Shown: positions 14,191 through 28,015, counted from the stretch's first letter. The stretch is DNA of 55,000 nucleotides from Chromera velia (GCA_018398765.1 JAHBMJ010005883.1:1-55000); one strand, 5' to 3'. Numbers and translations: made by a program. The notes: a model not told the origin generated them from the letters alone.

Positions 14191-15285
14191 ATGCCCAGGA
14201 GCCCCACCAGGAATAGGTGGTATGCTAGGTGGTACGGTCTTCCTCACTTGTCTTGCCTTTCCTCCAGGAATCCTCGGACAGGGTTCCTGTTCACGGGTGC
14301 AGCCGTGTACGAGGACGAGATGAGCCACTTCAAGAAGGGCTCTACCCAGCTCCCCACAACCAAAGAGGAGATCGACAGTCACTCGGGGTCTCACAAGCTT
14401 ACTGCTTTGAAGGAGTGGCTGGTGAACATTATGGGAAATCGGACGATTGGGAGGAGAGTCAAAAGGAACGAGGTTCAGGCAGTGGTCGGCATGGGGTGGT
14501 GCTGCACATGGAAAGAGACGGATGATAGGGGCCGGAAGCCTAAGGCGAGGTTTTTCACCAAGGGTTTCCTTGACGGCCGGCTCATTGACACCTACATCGG
14601 AACTCCTTCCGTCGCGGGAATTAACACTGTTTATTTTTTTATTATATCCACAGGTATGGAGATGGAAGCAGCGGATGTTACCGCTGCTTTCTTAACTTCC
14701 AAGGACCATAACACCAAACAGGTCGGCGCGACACTGCCCTCTCTACTGCCTCGAGTTCCTAAGGAAAACCCCTTCAAGGACATCCCTGACGATAAGTACG
14801 AGGAGCTGAAGAGGATGACAGCCAAGTACAAGCCTAGAGGCACGTATTTGGTGGAGATGGGCCTCTACGGGTTGCCCTCTGCGGCCCAGCTTTTCGATCA
14901 CAAGTTGGAGGGTATATGTAAGGAGTTGGGGTTCAAGCGGGTAGACACGGCCATCGCAGTTAAGGCTCCCCCTGAAGGAGGGAAAATCTAAGCTATCGTC
15001 ATGAATTAGATAGACGATTTGCTGACTGAAGCCCCTCTGAAGGAACATAAAGTCCTTCAGGGGACCCCCAACAAGAGGTTGGGCTTTGGGTCCATGTGTG
15101 TGATTGGGGAGGGATCCGAGAGGAAGTTCTCTGGAGTGGACATCTCCAGGGTCTCCACGGAGGAGATACACTTCTCCCAGGTGTCGTACCTCGAGAACAT
15201 GGACACCGCTCCTCTCAGTCTGGGAGATTTTGAAGAAAAAGCGTCCAAACAAGCCCTGGAAGGGTTTGGACGGCAAGAGTGCTGA
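14191..15285 (+). pseudogene. Copia-type reverse transcriptase (RVT_2), broken
   Basis: Frame 1 carries the RVT_2 landmarks in order: KARFFTKGFLDGRLIDTYIG (matches the KARLVAKGF..Q block), a motif-A equivalent EAADVTAAFLTS (QMDVKTAFLNG in typical copia), LYGLPSAAQLFDHKLEGI (LYGLKQ..R.W.. block), then IDDLL in place of the catalytic YVDDLL. TAA at 14989 and TAG at 15007 fall just before IDDLL, so no full RT can be made. RT copies element RNA into DNA. A frame change near 15260 leads into the RNase H frame. Confidence 0.85.
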
Positions 15286-15988
15286 GCCCTCCACCGAGGA
15301 GGAGGTCGACAACCAGTACGAGAAACCGACCTGTGCTAGGGTCGGGACTCTGCAGTGGGGGGTGAGGATGAATCCGCTCCATGCGGTGTGGGGCCACGCG
15401 GTAGCGCAGTCGATTTCGAAGCCCTCCAGACGTGTCTTCAAGACGGTTGTGCACATCGTTGAGATGCTAAAAGGGCACCCTAACAAGCGGGTCTTCATGA
15501 GCGTGGGGCTCATGCCCGTTGGACACGCGTACTTTGATGCAGCGTTCAAGTTCGCGACCTACGCTGCACGGTTGGGGTATGTTGTCAGGATTCTGCACTC
15601 GATTGAGCTGCGAAGGGACCTTTGGTCCTTTCTGGAGAACTGGATTGCATGGGCTACTAAGAGAGCGGGAAGGAAGGTCGGGTCTTCCACCACCGGGGAG
15701 GTGCTCGCCTTTGAGTTTCTTCTCAAGAAACTCTATGGCATCGTTACTCTTGTGAAGGCAATGTGGGGCCTCAAGAAGGTCCGTGTGATCGTCTACATGG
15801 ACTCAGGCCCCCTCTACGACCAGTTCCAATCTGGCAAGGCCTAGACCGATGCGACCATGCAGGGCGTTTTGGAGTGGTGCATTCAGGAGATGCGTGTCAT
15901 CAGGGCAGATCTCCAGTGGATTGTACGGGCAAGGAACGTAGCGAACGTGATGACTAAGTATGCCCTCCCCGGTGGGGAAATGGCGTGA
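15250..15988 (+). pseudogene. Copia-type RNase H, broken
   Basis: Frame 2 reads from about 15250 (RPNKPWKGLDGKSAEPST) through GHAYFDAAFKF (first catalytic Asp), TTGEVLAFEF (catalytic Glu) and VIVYMDSGPLYDQF (second Asp) to NVANVMTKYA, the equivalent of the terminal ..ADxLTK motif. One TAG at 15842 interrupts it, and a TGA at about 15986 is the likely natural end of pol. RNase H removes the RNA strand during reverse transcription. The order RT then RNase H at the end of pol fits copia. Confidence 0.75.
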
Positions 15989-18900
15989 ATCCGGTGGTGT
16001 GGAACTTCTGGAGGGGAAGGGTGCGGGGCCTTTTCTTTCTTTCTTTTATATCCTGTTTCTGTTGTCTTCTCTTTCTCTTCTGTCGTCCTTTTGCAGATAG
16101 GTGTGTAGAGGGTTTTGTTTTTCGGTCAGGGTGGGGACGACTGGGGTTTGGGTACGGGCATGAAAGGAGTTAGATAGGCCAGAGGTACTGTTCGTCCCTT
16201 TTATCCGTTTCCCTCTCTCATTAATCTATCCTCCCAGATAGGCGACTAGATAGGGAGGTGATAAGAAAGAGGGGCAGGAGATAAGCGGTCTCCTGCTGGG
16301 TGGGCGTAGGCTCAGCCAGGTAGGAGAGCAAGAAGAGTTAGACAGGAAAGCAAGAATTTTTCAAAGTCAGAGGAACGGGTCCTCTCCCACTGCACCATTC
16401 CGTAACCCTCCATGTTCATGCATGTATGGTAGTTGTCTTGTTCTGTCTCGTCCTGTTTTTGTTCATGTTTGTATGTTTTCTCTTCACCGCTCTAGCGTAG
16501 ATGGCATATGTGCATCTGTGTCATGGGCAAAGCATCCACTGCTCGGGCAATGCATGAGGTCATATACAAAGCGGGCTCAAATTTCATATATACCGAGTAT
16601 CTATTTTTGGGGCAGTTCGGGTAGAATGGACGATCGTGGACCGTTTAAGATCATATATATGGGGCGTATAGGCGGGTGGATTCGACATTCATGAGGAGGC
16701 ATTACCCTGTCTACGCGTATCCATAGTCCTGCACTCCATGTCCGGTGCCCGTCTGCATAAGAAATTTTTATGCGCAGGAAACAGACGGGCTATTTTCGTG
16801 GCGAAGGTGAATGCCCGATACACTCAAACAGTCCGATCCCTGTGCGTTTTCCTTCCTTCGTTTTGAGCAGTACCGGCCTGGCCAGACCAGTTAGGCAGCC
16901 TGAAAGAACGCTGTCAGCTAGCATGAGGGGCGTGAATGAACATTCGGGGCATGAGGAGGACTAACCGTGCTTTTGAGTCGTGTTTGTGTGCGTTTTTGAA
17001 CTGGCTACCTGTCTGTAATCCTTTGCGGTGATAGAGTTTGCATGCTATCTGACCGGCGCTTTGATCTGTACTTTCGTCTCCCTCCCTGTCAGGGATTTGC
17101 ATCACCCCCGAGTGAATCCACAGGAGAATGTAGATAGAAAGGGGGGAGGGTGCTCACGGGGAGAATCATGTCTGGCAGATGGCAGCTTAGGCAGGGGGAA
17201 AGACCGCTGTACGCACACCGAAACTTTTTGTCTCTTTGTCTCTTCTCTCTCTTCTTACAGCGCTTGAGTAGGATCACAAGGGCGTTCTACGTTCATGAAT
17301 AAACTTTCCTGTTCGGATGTAGAAATACTGTGAGAAGAGAGACCCGATCTAAGTGCAGGGGGCATTTGGGTGAGAATGAGAGCTCAAGTGTGTTATGAGC
17401 GTTTCTTTCCTCTGCCAGCATCTCATCTTGTCTGAAGTCTGTCCTCCACTGTGGGAGGTCAGGTTAGAGATGAGTGTAAGTCCGGGTGTATTTGGTTTTG
17501 TTGGTTTGTATTCATGAAATCCTTTCCCCAGAAGGTCCGAAGAGTGCGTGGTGGCTCTCCTATGGTTTTGTTTGTTTCCACAAGTCATGCATAAAGGGGT
17601 AGAGGATGCTGCAGGGGCACCATCCTAAGAGGGCAGTTCATTTGTATATGTTTGTTTACTCTCTTTCTCTCTTCTTTGTTTAGATTTCCGCATGGCCTAG
17701 AGCAGCTCGTCACATCATAGGGGCGTGCATGGACGGTGGGCGCTTTGATCCGGGTGTGGGCGTCTTTGGGTTTTCCTTTTTAAATTCATTTTCATAGATG
17801 GAAAGGAGCTAAGATGGAAGACCTTCCCGTCCTGTCTATGAAGGCAGAGACCTTTTGCAGTCGTGTTTTCCTTGAGCTGCCGGTTGGTATTAGGGGGGCT
17901 TGCGATGCCGACGCCCTAACACATGGCCGCCTGAACTAGAGTAGGGTAGGTAAGGCAAGCAAAACATTTTTCCTTCCCTTTGTGGATGGTCACGGAGGCC
18001 ATCCACACATACCGTGTGTACAAGTACGTGAAAGAAGGAAAAGAAGTATTGGGGGAGAAGGTGGTAAGGATTTTGCTTTTAACAGGCCTGTTCTGTAAGA
18101 TTAGGTCTCCTTGCCAAGGTATCAGGGCCTGCCAGGGCTATCAAAAGCTCTTGGTTTCAAATGAACTGCATTATGGTTTGCATGAGGAATACTTATGTTT
18201 TGTTTGCCTTTCTTTCTTTTATTTCTTTCGTACGTTCAGAACAGGGTCCGTCCGGAGAAGGAAACATTCAATTTACAGGTAGCGGAGGGCTCTTGCATGC
18301 TAGATCTCATCGGTTTTCTACGTGTAAGGCGGGGCTCCATCTGAAGGCAGATGGGCTGTGTGTCCCATACGTTTGTTAGCATAGGAAGGCATGGGCTCGG
18401 GGCCTGTGTTCTTTTGTACTGTTCCTTTCGTTCTCCTAGTGGTTTCGTTTTTCCCTCCAGCCCGGTCCGCTGGTTTCCCTTTCTATGTTTGCCCTGCACA
18501 CGCATGAGCCCGGTGTGCTCTCACTTATTAAAGGATAATAAATGGCGTCTGAAGAGGACGACGCATGAGAGCATGAGAAAAAGAAATGAAAAGAGAGGTG
18601 ATAAATAATCTATGAGTAATTCTTCTATGTTTGTATAATTGTGTTGGTTGGGAGGAAAAGTAGTCTCCGTTTCGGGTGTGGGGAAAGGGGAGGACCTATA
18701 GCAATCCCTTCCCTGCATATCTTCTGATGTATGGACGTTTCGAGCTGGGTATGTGTGGGGCACGTCCCGGCGTGGCTGCATCCAAACCTAGGAGCACACG
18801 TTCTGGGCTGCCGGCCGTAGTGGCGGGGCAGCGTTTAGGCAGTTCGGGGGATACCGTATTTTTGTAATATGCTTGGATGGGGAGCGTTACTTCTCGTTGC

Positions 18901-19181
18901 AGGGCTTCTAAATCTATGTTTGACACAGGAGCCTCCTGTGGCAATTGCCTGTTTGTATATACGGATTACCCTATCTGTATATAGTGGTCCTTTAGTCAAA
19001 AGGAGGACGCTCCCATTAAGCAGCCAGTTGCAGTGACTGGCAGGCAATGTTCAAGCATCAGGAAAAGAGGTAAAGGAAAATTGGGGAGCCGGGTGATTAA
19101 AGAAAGATCTTTTTTTATACTTCCCGATTCCCCCTCATCAGAGGGGGGTGTGTTCTGCTGCGTGCTCCATAGTCTTTCCTC
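15989..19181. other. Long non-coding tail between pol and the 3-prime LTR
   Basis: About 3.2 kb with no ORF I can support. The longest open stretches are about 100 codons or less and show no domain signature. Base composition resembles the rest of the element rather than the AT-rich flanks. Copia elements usually have only a short untranslated tail here, so this part is unusually long. It could be captured sequence or a packaging region; nothing in the sequence decides. Confidence 0.6.
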
Positions 19182-19200
19182 GGGGGCTCGGGAGGGGGTG
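19182..19200 (+). promoter_or_regulatory. Polypurine tract before 3-prime LTR
   Basis: A G-rich purine run (GGGGGCTCGGGAGGGGGTG) ends exactly where the 3-prime LTR begins. This is the expected position and composition of the plus-strand primer site. Confidence 0.65.
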
Positions 19201-19958
19201 TGTGAAAGTAAACGACGGTCTCGTTCCTGGTCGGATTCGCGGAAGGTGAATTCCGGTCCTGGCCTTTCCATTTGTCCCTTTGCCCCGAGCCAGAGAAAGG
19301 AGCGACGCACGCACGCGGTGGCCCGGCCACACGGGGTGGGGGGCGCCTGTGATAGAGGTGTGCATGTTGTATCATGTTGTGAGTTTCATGGTATGGCCTG
19401 CATACACTTTGGCGTAAGAAATACACCCGAGGCACTCACCGTGGTGGTGTATGCTCCAGGCCTTCATATTGGATTTAATTAGGCCGATGGTACGGTTATG
19501 CCATCGGAGGCTTCAAAATTAATTTCGGTCAAATTAATTTTCAGATAGTCAGACAGACGTGCACGGCCGTTTCCGTCTGTCTGAGTGAGAGACTTGACCT
19601 AGGGATTGATAGAGCTTCATGTGTAGGAACTGTACTGTGCCCTATGTGTCTTTGTGGTTCTTTTGTGCTCTGAGTATTGCACAAAGCCACCAGCAGGAGC
19701 TTTCTGTGGACTGTGGGGGTTCATGGACTTTCTGTCTGGTGAAACGACTGATCAGATATTTATTTCCGTCCATCTGTATCGGTCTAGACGAGTGTGTTAA
19801 GTCAACGTATTTGCTATGGTCCTCTAGTAGAAGAGGGCCAGGAATTCGGGAGTATAACAGTTTGCGGAGTCCTCTAGACAGGCTAGAGGATCGATACGGG
19901 AGGGCTTAGAGGATTCCACTGGAGGGATTACGAGAGAGGTGAGACTCTACTTTTCACT
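19201..19958 (+). repeat. 3-prime LTR of the copia-type element
   Basis: Matches 3117-3869 from TGTGAAAGTAAACGAC to GAGACTCTACTTTTCACT, with a ~15-bp insertion near 19368 relative to the 5-prime LTR. It retains more CpG than the 5-prime copy. It is followed by AAACT, the same 5 bases that precede the 5-prime LTR. Confidence 0.92.
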
Positions 19959-20823
19959 AAACTCAAGTTTACTTTATTTTACTTGAGATGTACAGCTCAA
20001 TCTGCACACTGCATGGCAATTGTTGAATGAATGGTTGACGGGTTCCCGGTCTTTCTGAGTAATAATGTTGTATATAGTATTGCAAAAGAGGAGCGTGCAT
20101 AAAAAGGCATCCCGACATGCACCGCTTACGACGCCTCGAAAGAGAAGAACTTTTGTATGTGTCCCTCTTTCGACGCCGGACTCAACAACGGGAGTACCCA
20201 CCACAACAACGTCGGCGCGCAGCGTGCGCCCACTCTCGTGTCTATAATTAATTGCATACACGTATGTGGATGTATATTATATATGCATGTGCATGAAAAA
20301 TGAGATGATTGAAGGTTTTATCATATGCATGAAAAATGATTAAAAACAAACTAGTGCTTTCGTGTGCATTTGCGTGCAGATCTGCATGTCAGTCAGTCAG
20401 TATAAGCCACAAAACAGACCAACACTAACCATGCATACTATACTAGTGGGGGGGGCTGGCCATCTTTGGTATACCTGGCGCACAGGCGCACCCCAACCAA
20501 ATTATTAATATAAACTATAAGCCGATCGATCAGTGGTGGATCGAGTTAAAAAGGTGAGTGCCTTGACATGCTTTGCGAATAACCTCGAAGGCGAGTATCT
20601 TACCTTTAACTTAAAGTTTTGGTTAAGTTGAATGCCGCAATACTAGTATAGTATAATATACCGCATCAAAGACAATTTTTCACTTGAGTTATAAAAATTT
20701 GACTTGAGGGTTCGTGAATGCATAGCACGTCCCAGTATACCAGCTATTAGTTCGCACGGTATCGGGTGTCGTGCCTAGGCCAGTTTCTTCCTAATCTCTC
20801 CTAATCTATCCACTCTTAGTTTT
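19959..20823. other. AT-rich intergenic sequence, no feature seen
   Basis: There is no supported ORF, a short TCAG run near 20391, and AT-rich words such as TGTATATTATATATGCATG near 20270. I see nothing I can name here. Confidence 0.6.
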
Positions 20824-21174
20824 TGAAACTTATAATTACAAATTACAAAACTCAAAAAATTTTTTGTGAGAAAATGAATCACAATCGGTCAATACAGAGC
20901 TAAAATAGTATGCCGAGGCCTATTTATGAGTTCTGGAACAGTTACTCATTTTGAATTACAAATTTTGAATTCGATTACAAATTTATTTTTATGAAGTGGA
21001 ACCGAAAAATCAAATATATAATCGAATCCAAAATTTGTAATTCAAAATGAGTTTCTGTTCCAGAATGCATAAAAGGGCCCCGGCATACCATTTGGGCTGC
21101 GCATTCACTGTATTGACCGATTGCAATCCATTTTCTCATAAAAAAAGATTTGAGTTTTATAATTGTAAGTTTCA
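20824..21174. mobile_element. Fold-back inverted-repeat element
   Basis: The two halves are near reverse complements over about 165 bp each. TGAAACTTATAATTAC on the left pairs with GTAAGTTTCA on the right. GGTCAATACAGAG pairs with CTGTATTGACC, and GCCGAGGCCTATTTATG pairs with CATAAAAGGGCCCCGGC. ACTCATTTTGAATTACAAA pairs with its complement near the centre. The transcript could form one long imperfect hairpin. There is no ORF. This is a fold-back or MITE-type element; no target duplication could be fixed. Confidence 0.8.
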
Positions 21175-21962
21175 GAAGATCTACGAACCACTGGCACCAG
21201 GGGGACAGGTGCGAAGAGTGAGCATTGAGGGAGGGGCAGCGGCAGCACTCAGATATAGACGGAATGAAGATCAGCCGCTACTAATGGATAAGGCAAGGTA
21301 GTGGGAAGACATGAAGAGCTCATAGGTGAACCAAATGATTGATTCACCCCAATCTTAGTAGTCCGAGTGTAGTCTTCACCTAGGTCTTCACCGACATTTC
21401 CAATTGAAATTTTCTTTTTAAAAACGAAGTAATCAAATAAACGCTACTAGGACTAGCGCTAGGATAAACGATCCAATATTAACCAAATTATATTTCTTCA
21501 CCTTAGTTTTCAGTGACTCTTCACTAACCTTATAGGTTAAAATTTTCTTTTAAAAAACGTCGTTTTAATACGATCAAAGTAATGAGACAAATAATGAAAT
21601 AGACTTTAGAATGTCTAATCAATTTATACAATTTTAATTGTATTAAAAAAGCTTTTGTAGGTAAAAACAAAAAACTGGCAAAAAAACTGGAATTAAAAAG
21701 ATAGAAAAATAATATCTAGAATAATGTATCACTTAAAATCTTATAAGATCTTGTGTTTCTAGTTATGTTTCCTTTATTTACTGATGCATACAGATAACTT
21801 GAGCTTCATTCTCTATGTATTTTCTGAATGCATTCACGCAATGTCCAGAAAGTGTGGAAAGGGCGACGGCTTTGCCAAAGATTCGATCAAAAAGGGAAGT
21901 GATCGACAGAACGCGGCCGCTCTTTTGAAGGAACACCGTGAAACACCGAGCGAGAGAGAGAG

Positions 21963-22001
<39 letters not shown>

Positions 22002-22712
22002 AAGTGCCAAGACGAAATTTCGGCAAATGCAGTCCTTCCTCTCAAAAGAAATTTGTCTCGAAAGAAATTAAATTGTTTGGCGCACAACCTCCAAGGAAGG
22101 AAGCATCAATCCGATCACCCTTTCCTTGACGGGTTGTCCAAAAATGGTGTGCCGGCACTGACAAGACGAATGGACTTTTTTGCTCCTCTGCCACCCCTGA
22201 AATCCTTCGTACCCCTCCACTTTTTCTGGAAGGGCTTTGATTATTCTGTATTCGTATTTACACTGTAGGAAATGTCAGACTGATCGAATCGTCATGAGAG
22301 TTTCCTGAAAAGAGGCTGGCATCCATACTGACAGAAGAAGTGGAAATAAAAAACACAACTGATAAGATTCATCAAAGAAAAATATCAAGAAAGAGAAACA
22401 GGAGACATAGAGTGCTTCATTCACAGCTAGATCAGTGTCCGAAGGCTCCGAATGCAGGCGTGTCCTTCTCGGGATCTGCAAGCAGCGAAAAATTGAAGGG
22501 GACATGGAGTACTAACTGTGTTTGCTTTGCTCAGAAGTGATGTAAGGGAAATGAAACATGAATGAAGATCGGAACGGAAACAAACAGAGAAAAACTCCGA
22601 CACACCAGGACCCCTGAGCATCATTTCGTAATGCGATCTCTTCTCGTCTTGCTGGACTTTCGAATGAAACCGTGTATTCATTCTTCATGTGCATCCAATC
22701 TGCTTCCTCATT
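21175..22712. other. Intergenic region downstream of the EH-domain gene
   Basis: AT-rich to about 21780, then more mixed. No exon-like sequence is supported here, and the 3-prime UTR of the minus-strand gene would lie in its right part. It holds a GA/CT microsatellite at about 21955-22000. Confidence 0.55.
21953..22000. repeat. (GA)n microsatellite
   Basis: About 20 GA units with one or two interruptions. Open frames across it (RERERE or SLSLSL) come from the repeat itself and are not coding. Confidence 0.9.
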
Positions 22713-25700
22713 TCAATATCCTCTGGAATCAGATTTGCCCCAGGCTGAAACGGATGGATGTGTGTGTGTGTGTGTGTGTGTAAAACAGAAAGCACCAGCA
22801 GAAAGTAATCCCACGCACCCACACCCATACACACGACGCAAGTAAGATCTGCCCCCTCGCCTCTCACCTGCAGTTGCGAAAGTTGTCCAGCCTCCTTTCT
22901 GCATCCAAAACCAGAGAGAGAGAGAGAACGAGAAAGAGGAGATTGAAAGATCAATGACAGACTGAAATACACATGAAGACAGGAATGCCAAAGCACAGAC
23001 CGCGGAAGGAGAACACAGGCCCACTGACTCACTCAGCGACAGACTCAATAAGTGAACAAATGAAGGAATGGGAAACAGGCAAACCGTTTTCAACTATCCT
23101 CATCAGGATCCTGCCCGTAAAGTCGCACTGTACCAAAGCTCAATCAAAATTTCGGAATTGTTTTCCGTGCTGATATTCGAGGATTGAAAGGAAGCACTGG
23201 CCCGTCTCTCTAAAGCCGATTCTCAACCCCCCCCTTTCCCTTACATTCGGAGAAGACGCGAAACTTGTGTATGGCGCTCCCACTTCACCCCCTCCCGCAA
23301 CAGAGGCATACGGAGACGCCACCGCCCCTTCCCCCCCAATGGCGGCGGAGGCAGGGACCCCCTTCGAGTCCTTCACCAGTCTGCCTCGAGATGGCGCCGC
23401 CGCACCTGCACGGGGAAGGACGAGAATTCTTCCAATTTCAAAACAGGAAAGAACTTCTCTTACTGCTGCTGCCCGCATCGCCCACCCCGACTTTCTTTCT
23501 GCCTTGCGGTCGGCAAACTTGAATTCGAACGGGCTTCTTTCCACGCTTTCCTTTTTCTTTTTCTTAACGACTTTGTTCCAATCGCATGTGGCTGTCAGTC
23601 CATTTTTGTATGCTGCATCTGATTTCTCCCCACCGAACAAACCGACCCCTTGACTGACTGACTGACCTGACATCACGGGTGTTGCCCAGGAGTGCGGCCC
23701 CCTGTCTCTGTTCTCTAGAGGCAGACCCTCAGACTCAAATTCGCGTCCAGAGAGGAGGGCCTCACGGGTGCTCCTGTCCAAGGGTTGGGTTGCATACTGG
23801 GAGAGGTTGCGGTTCTGCATCCACGTTTGCTGCAGACAGAAATTAAGGGAGGAAGCAAGGAAGGACGGGAGGGAGACACATTTGGTCGATCCATCATGCA
23901 GCTATGGACCTTACACGCTTCTTTTATTTTGGTGCCTGAAGGCCCTCCGTGGATATGCAAACAACCACCTCTGTTCTTTTCGTCTCTTTTCGATTCAATC
24001 ACACACATGGCGAATTAATTTCTCTCTTTCTGTGTGTGCACGCCCCCACGTTTCTTCTCTTGACTTCTTCGTTCTCTTCTTTTTTTCTGTCTTCCATAGT
24101 CTTGGCCGTCTTTTCCTTCTTTGTCTCTTCTGTCTCCTCCTCTTCGAGGGCGAAGAAAAAATGCCTCGCCGACACTTCTAAGAACTGCACTAGCACTAGA
24201 AAGGTGGGTGGACTCCCACACGAAGGCGGCTAGTACGCGGGGATCTTTTCTCCCCCAGTCTTCTTTCTGGGGGCTCAACGGCGTTTTTCGCAGAGGGGGG
24301 GGCACTTTTTTGTTTGTGTGAACAACTGGATATCCCTCCGTGAGGCCGGGCTGAGTGACCAGAGAAGCAAAAGGAAGGGAAGAGATTTAGTTCACGCTGC
24401 CTCTTTAGTGCTCTCCTATCCATGCCGTGGAAGCAGGAAGGAGAAGGAAGTCTTTCTGTGATACAAGGGAGGCGCTTAAGCAGCGAAGGAGATGGGAGAA
24501 GAGAGAAGTGCGAAGCGAAACAAGGGATAGAGAATGACAGCCTGCAAGGGAAGGACCTGAGATCTGCTGGTCATCTCCGCATGCAGAGCCAGCTTTTCTT
24601 CCTGGAGGTCCTGCTTTCGTTTCTGCAGTCCCCCCAGCCTTGTCCTCTCGGCTTCCAGGGAGGAGAGCATCATCGTGCGGTCCTGGTCCGCCTGCACGCA
24701 GGCACAGGCACGCACGCACGAGGCAGTGCTCAGTCTGTGGAGACAACTAACGGGCGGGTACCTAGTTGGATGGGGGGAAGGGGGGGAGGGTAGAGGGCTT
24801 CTTTTGTCCTTTTCTGGTTAATGAGTTGTTGGCGTTTGCCTTGTTGTGTACATCGTCGGCCGCTCGGGTAGAAGAGGGATCGTCCCTCTGGCAATTAATT
24901 CAATTGGAGGGGGAGGGGGGGTCTTTTCTTTTTCTTTTGTCTCTTTTGCTTCCTTTCCTTTCTCTTCTTGTCCTTTTGTTTTGTTTCCTCCTGAAACCTT
25001 TTCCGTATACTTCTTTCACGTATCAGTTTGTCCGGCCGTTCGGAAGCCTAGCAAGTAAGATTTATAGCGGGGACAAAGAAAAATGAACAGACGCCCACGC
25101 AAAATGCAAAATCTGACCTACCACCTGCCCCCGACACCGGCGGGAAGATGAAAAAAAGGAAGAGAAACCGCCGAGAATGCGGTAAAAAAATAAGGCAACA
25201 ACTCAGTGAGAAACGAGACAACGAAAATACACTTGATCAAGGGTGGGTTCACTGTTTACACACAATGGGCGCAGCGTGAACTTTCTGGTTGCCGTCTCTT
25301 TCTTGTCGGTCACTCCATCACTCTGAGAATTAACCTACCAACACGCACGCACGCACACACACACACACAAACATACACACCTGTCTCATCTTCTCCTGCA
25401 GGACGTTCTGTCGAGACACCAGGTCTGCCTTCTCACGTCGCATTCGCTCCAGCGTGGACTGCATGCACAGACACAGAGAGACAAAACGAACAACACAGTC
25501 ATGCCAATGCAGACACACATATCCATTCGAAGAGAACAAGAAAAAGGGAGACGTCAATGAAGCGCTGGGAAGTCGAAAAAGAAGAAACACATCGAAGGGA
25601 CGAAGGCAGACAGAGCCACCGACGGTACTTTATTTCTGTTCCAATTTCTTCCTTGTCGTTCTTTTCTGTCTGTCTGTCTGTTTATCTGCCCCGCTGTTTC

Positions 25701-27591
25701 TCTTTCTCCTGATTGGTTTCTTTCTGACACAACAAAAGCCGCGGCATCATTCCTTTCGCCCCTTTCTAATCTGCACAACACCAATCGACCGACCGATTGA
25801 CAGCCGTAACGGGCCAACCGACAGATACACAGGCAGGACGACAGATACTTAATCAAAAAAACCCACCCACCTTCATCTGCGCGATCTCCCTCTCCTCCCT
25901 CTTCAGGAGGTCCCGCTCCTCAGCAGCAGACGCCACCACGTTCCTGCATGCATCGGTAGTAGATGATAGAGAGGCATACAGGGTGCATGCAAGGAGAAAA
26001 TAGAGAAACCAGAGTAATGCAATAGAGATTTACAGCACTTCGGCTCAGTGAAGCATTACCAAATTAAGGCAACAAAAAGCGTGACCACACACTCAGATGG
26101 AGCAGAGGCGCGCAAAAAAATGTAAAGAGGGGTGGAATGGGACAGAATCAAGAGAGGATTCAGATTCGGGGGAGGACCCCAAACGCGCGAACGAAAAAAG
26201 ACCGCAGAAACCCTTCCTCGGTCGCTTTGATTGTCTCAGTGTCCAACTGCGTCCCTCTTGGTTTCCTGCCTGCCTGCTTGGAGTTCGAGTAGCCGTGACT
26301 TAGTACGCACCACCGCCAAAAAAAAAAAAATCCGTCCCTCACAACCGACTTCCTCGAGGAGTCCAGTTGCCTCAGCTGTGTGTCTGTCTGTCTGTAGTTC
26401 CTCTCGAGAGACTGCAGGCAGAAAGAAAGAAGAGGGAACATACTCAGTTGTTTTTTGAACAAGTTGAAGAAGAAAGGGTGACACGGAGACAGGTCGACAG
26501 ACAAAAGAACGCAGTCAGCCCAACAAGAGACCGGAAACAGCGCCTGCTTTGTTTGCCTGTCTGCCAAACTGCGCCCTCTTCATGGTAAGCAAAAGCAGCA
26601 ACTACGATGGCATACACACACACACACACACACACACACGCGCGCGCGCGCACGCGGATATAAACAGAAAAAGAGAGAGAAGAAAGAAAGACAGACAGAT
26701 AGACAGAGAGCGAGAGAGAGAGAGAGAGAGAGAGAGGCGAGACTCCACCCAGTAAATTTCTTTGTTGACTAGGTCTCAAGCTGCGAACCAAGCGGAAAAA
26801 GAAAGCAGTAGTAATGAAGAAAAAGCAAGAATGAAACCATTTCGTCAAAGCCCAATGTGAGTTGCCGACCTGATTCGCTTCCTCTGTCGCCCTGATATCT
26901 GTTCTCAGCTCTTCCGCCTGCTGTCTCAGAAAAGCGATCTCTTCCTGGTAGTGCGAGAGGTCCCGTGAAAGCGAAACTCTCTGCAGCTCGACGCTTCTCC
27001 TTTCCTCCTTCAACTCCTCCAAACCCATTCTCAAGTCCTCGATCTCTCTTTCGAAGTCGCGCTTCCTCTCCAGCTGCCTCTCGACCTCAGACCTTTCACG
27101 AAGCTGCACGGCCGTGAGGATCCGAGGTGTATATCCAAATACAATAAGCGAACAAACGAAGGAGCAGAGTGCTTCTTTCGTCACACAAGAAACACAACTA
27201 GGCAGACAAGAGAAAGAGAGCCAGTCTGCATGGGGACGTTGAGGAGTCGGAGGGAGAAGGGGATTCCAGGCTGATGAAGGAAAACAAATCAGGGTGTGTT
27301 TGTATTCTTTTCACATGAGATCTCCAGCCAATCCCACACAACCACACACCCCAACGACCTCACTCACTCCCTGGCTGCCTACCTACCAATTCTGCTCGAA
27401 GGGCCTCGTTGACCTCTCCCACCCTCCTCGTCTCCTCTGCCAGTGCGTCGACGTCTCCCTTCAACGACTGGGAGAGGTGCCTGTCTCCCTCCACAACACC
27501 CTCCAAGAGTGCCATGCCGCCCTCACGCCACTCCATCGGACTCACACCAGGCAAGGGCCGTCTCGCGGGCTCGCTGGCGTAGATCGCACGG

Positions 27592-27655
<64 letters not shown>

Positions 27656-28015
27656 GGAGACACACACACGCACACACACATGCATTGGAGCCGACAGAAC
27701 AAACAAGAATGGAATCGGGATACGCTGCTTCTTTCCTGTCGTTTCACGCATGAAGGGGAATTGAAAAACAATGGTTGTGCAAAAACGAAGCAATTGGAGA
27801 CACACGTGAAAAAGCGGATCATTCACCATGCCGAGCTTCGACGCAAAAGACGTGCATTTGCTTTTTTCTTCGCAACCTTCCCACACGTTCCCTTCCCAAC
27901 CAGGGGTCTCTCTCTTTGCATCTTCATTTCGTAGACAGACTCTATGGGGGTGCTTGGAAGGAAACAAGGACTGGAAGCAAAGAAAGAATAGAGAGCTACA
28001 CACACACACACACAC

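Noticed and set aside
14743..15549. 268-codon minus-strand open frame
   Set aside because: Antisense to the RT and RNase H, whose motifs are clear on the plus strand.
19033..19482. 149-codon plus-strand open frame across the 3-prime LTR start
   Set aside because: It crosses the LTR boundary and is not shared with the 5-prime LTR copy, so it is chance.
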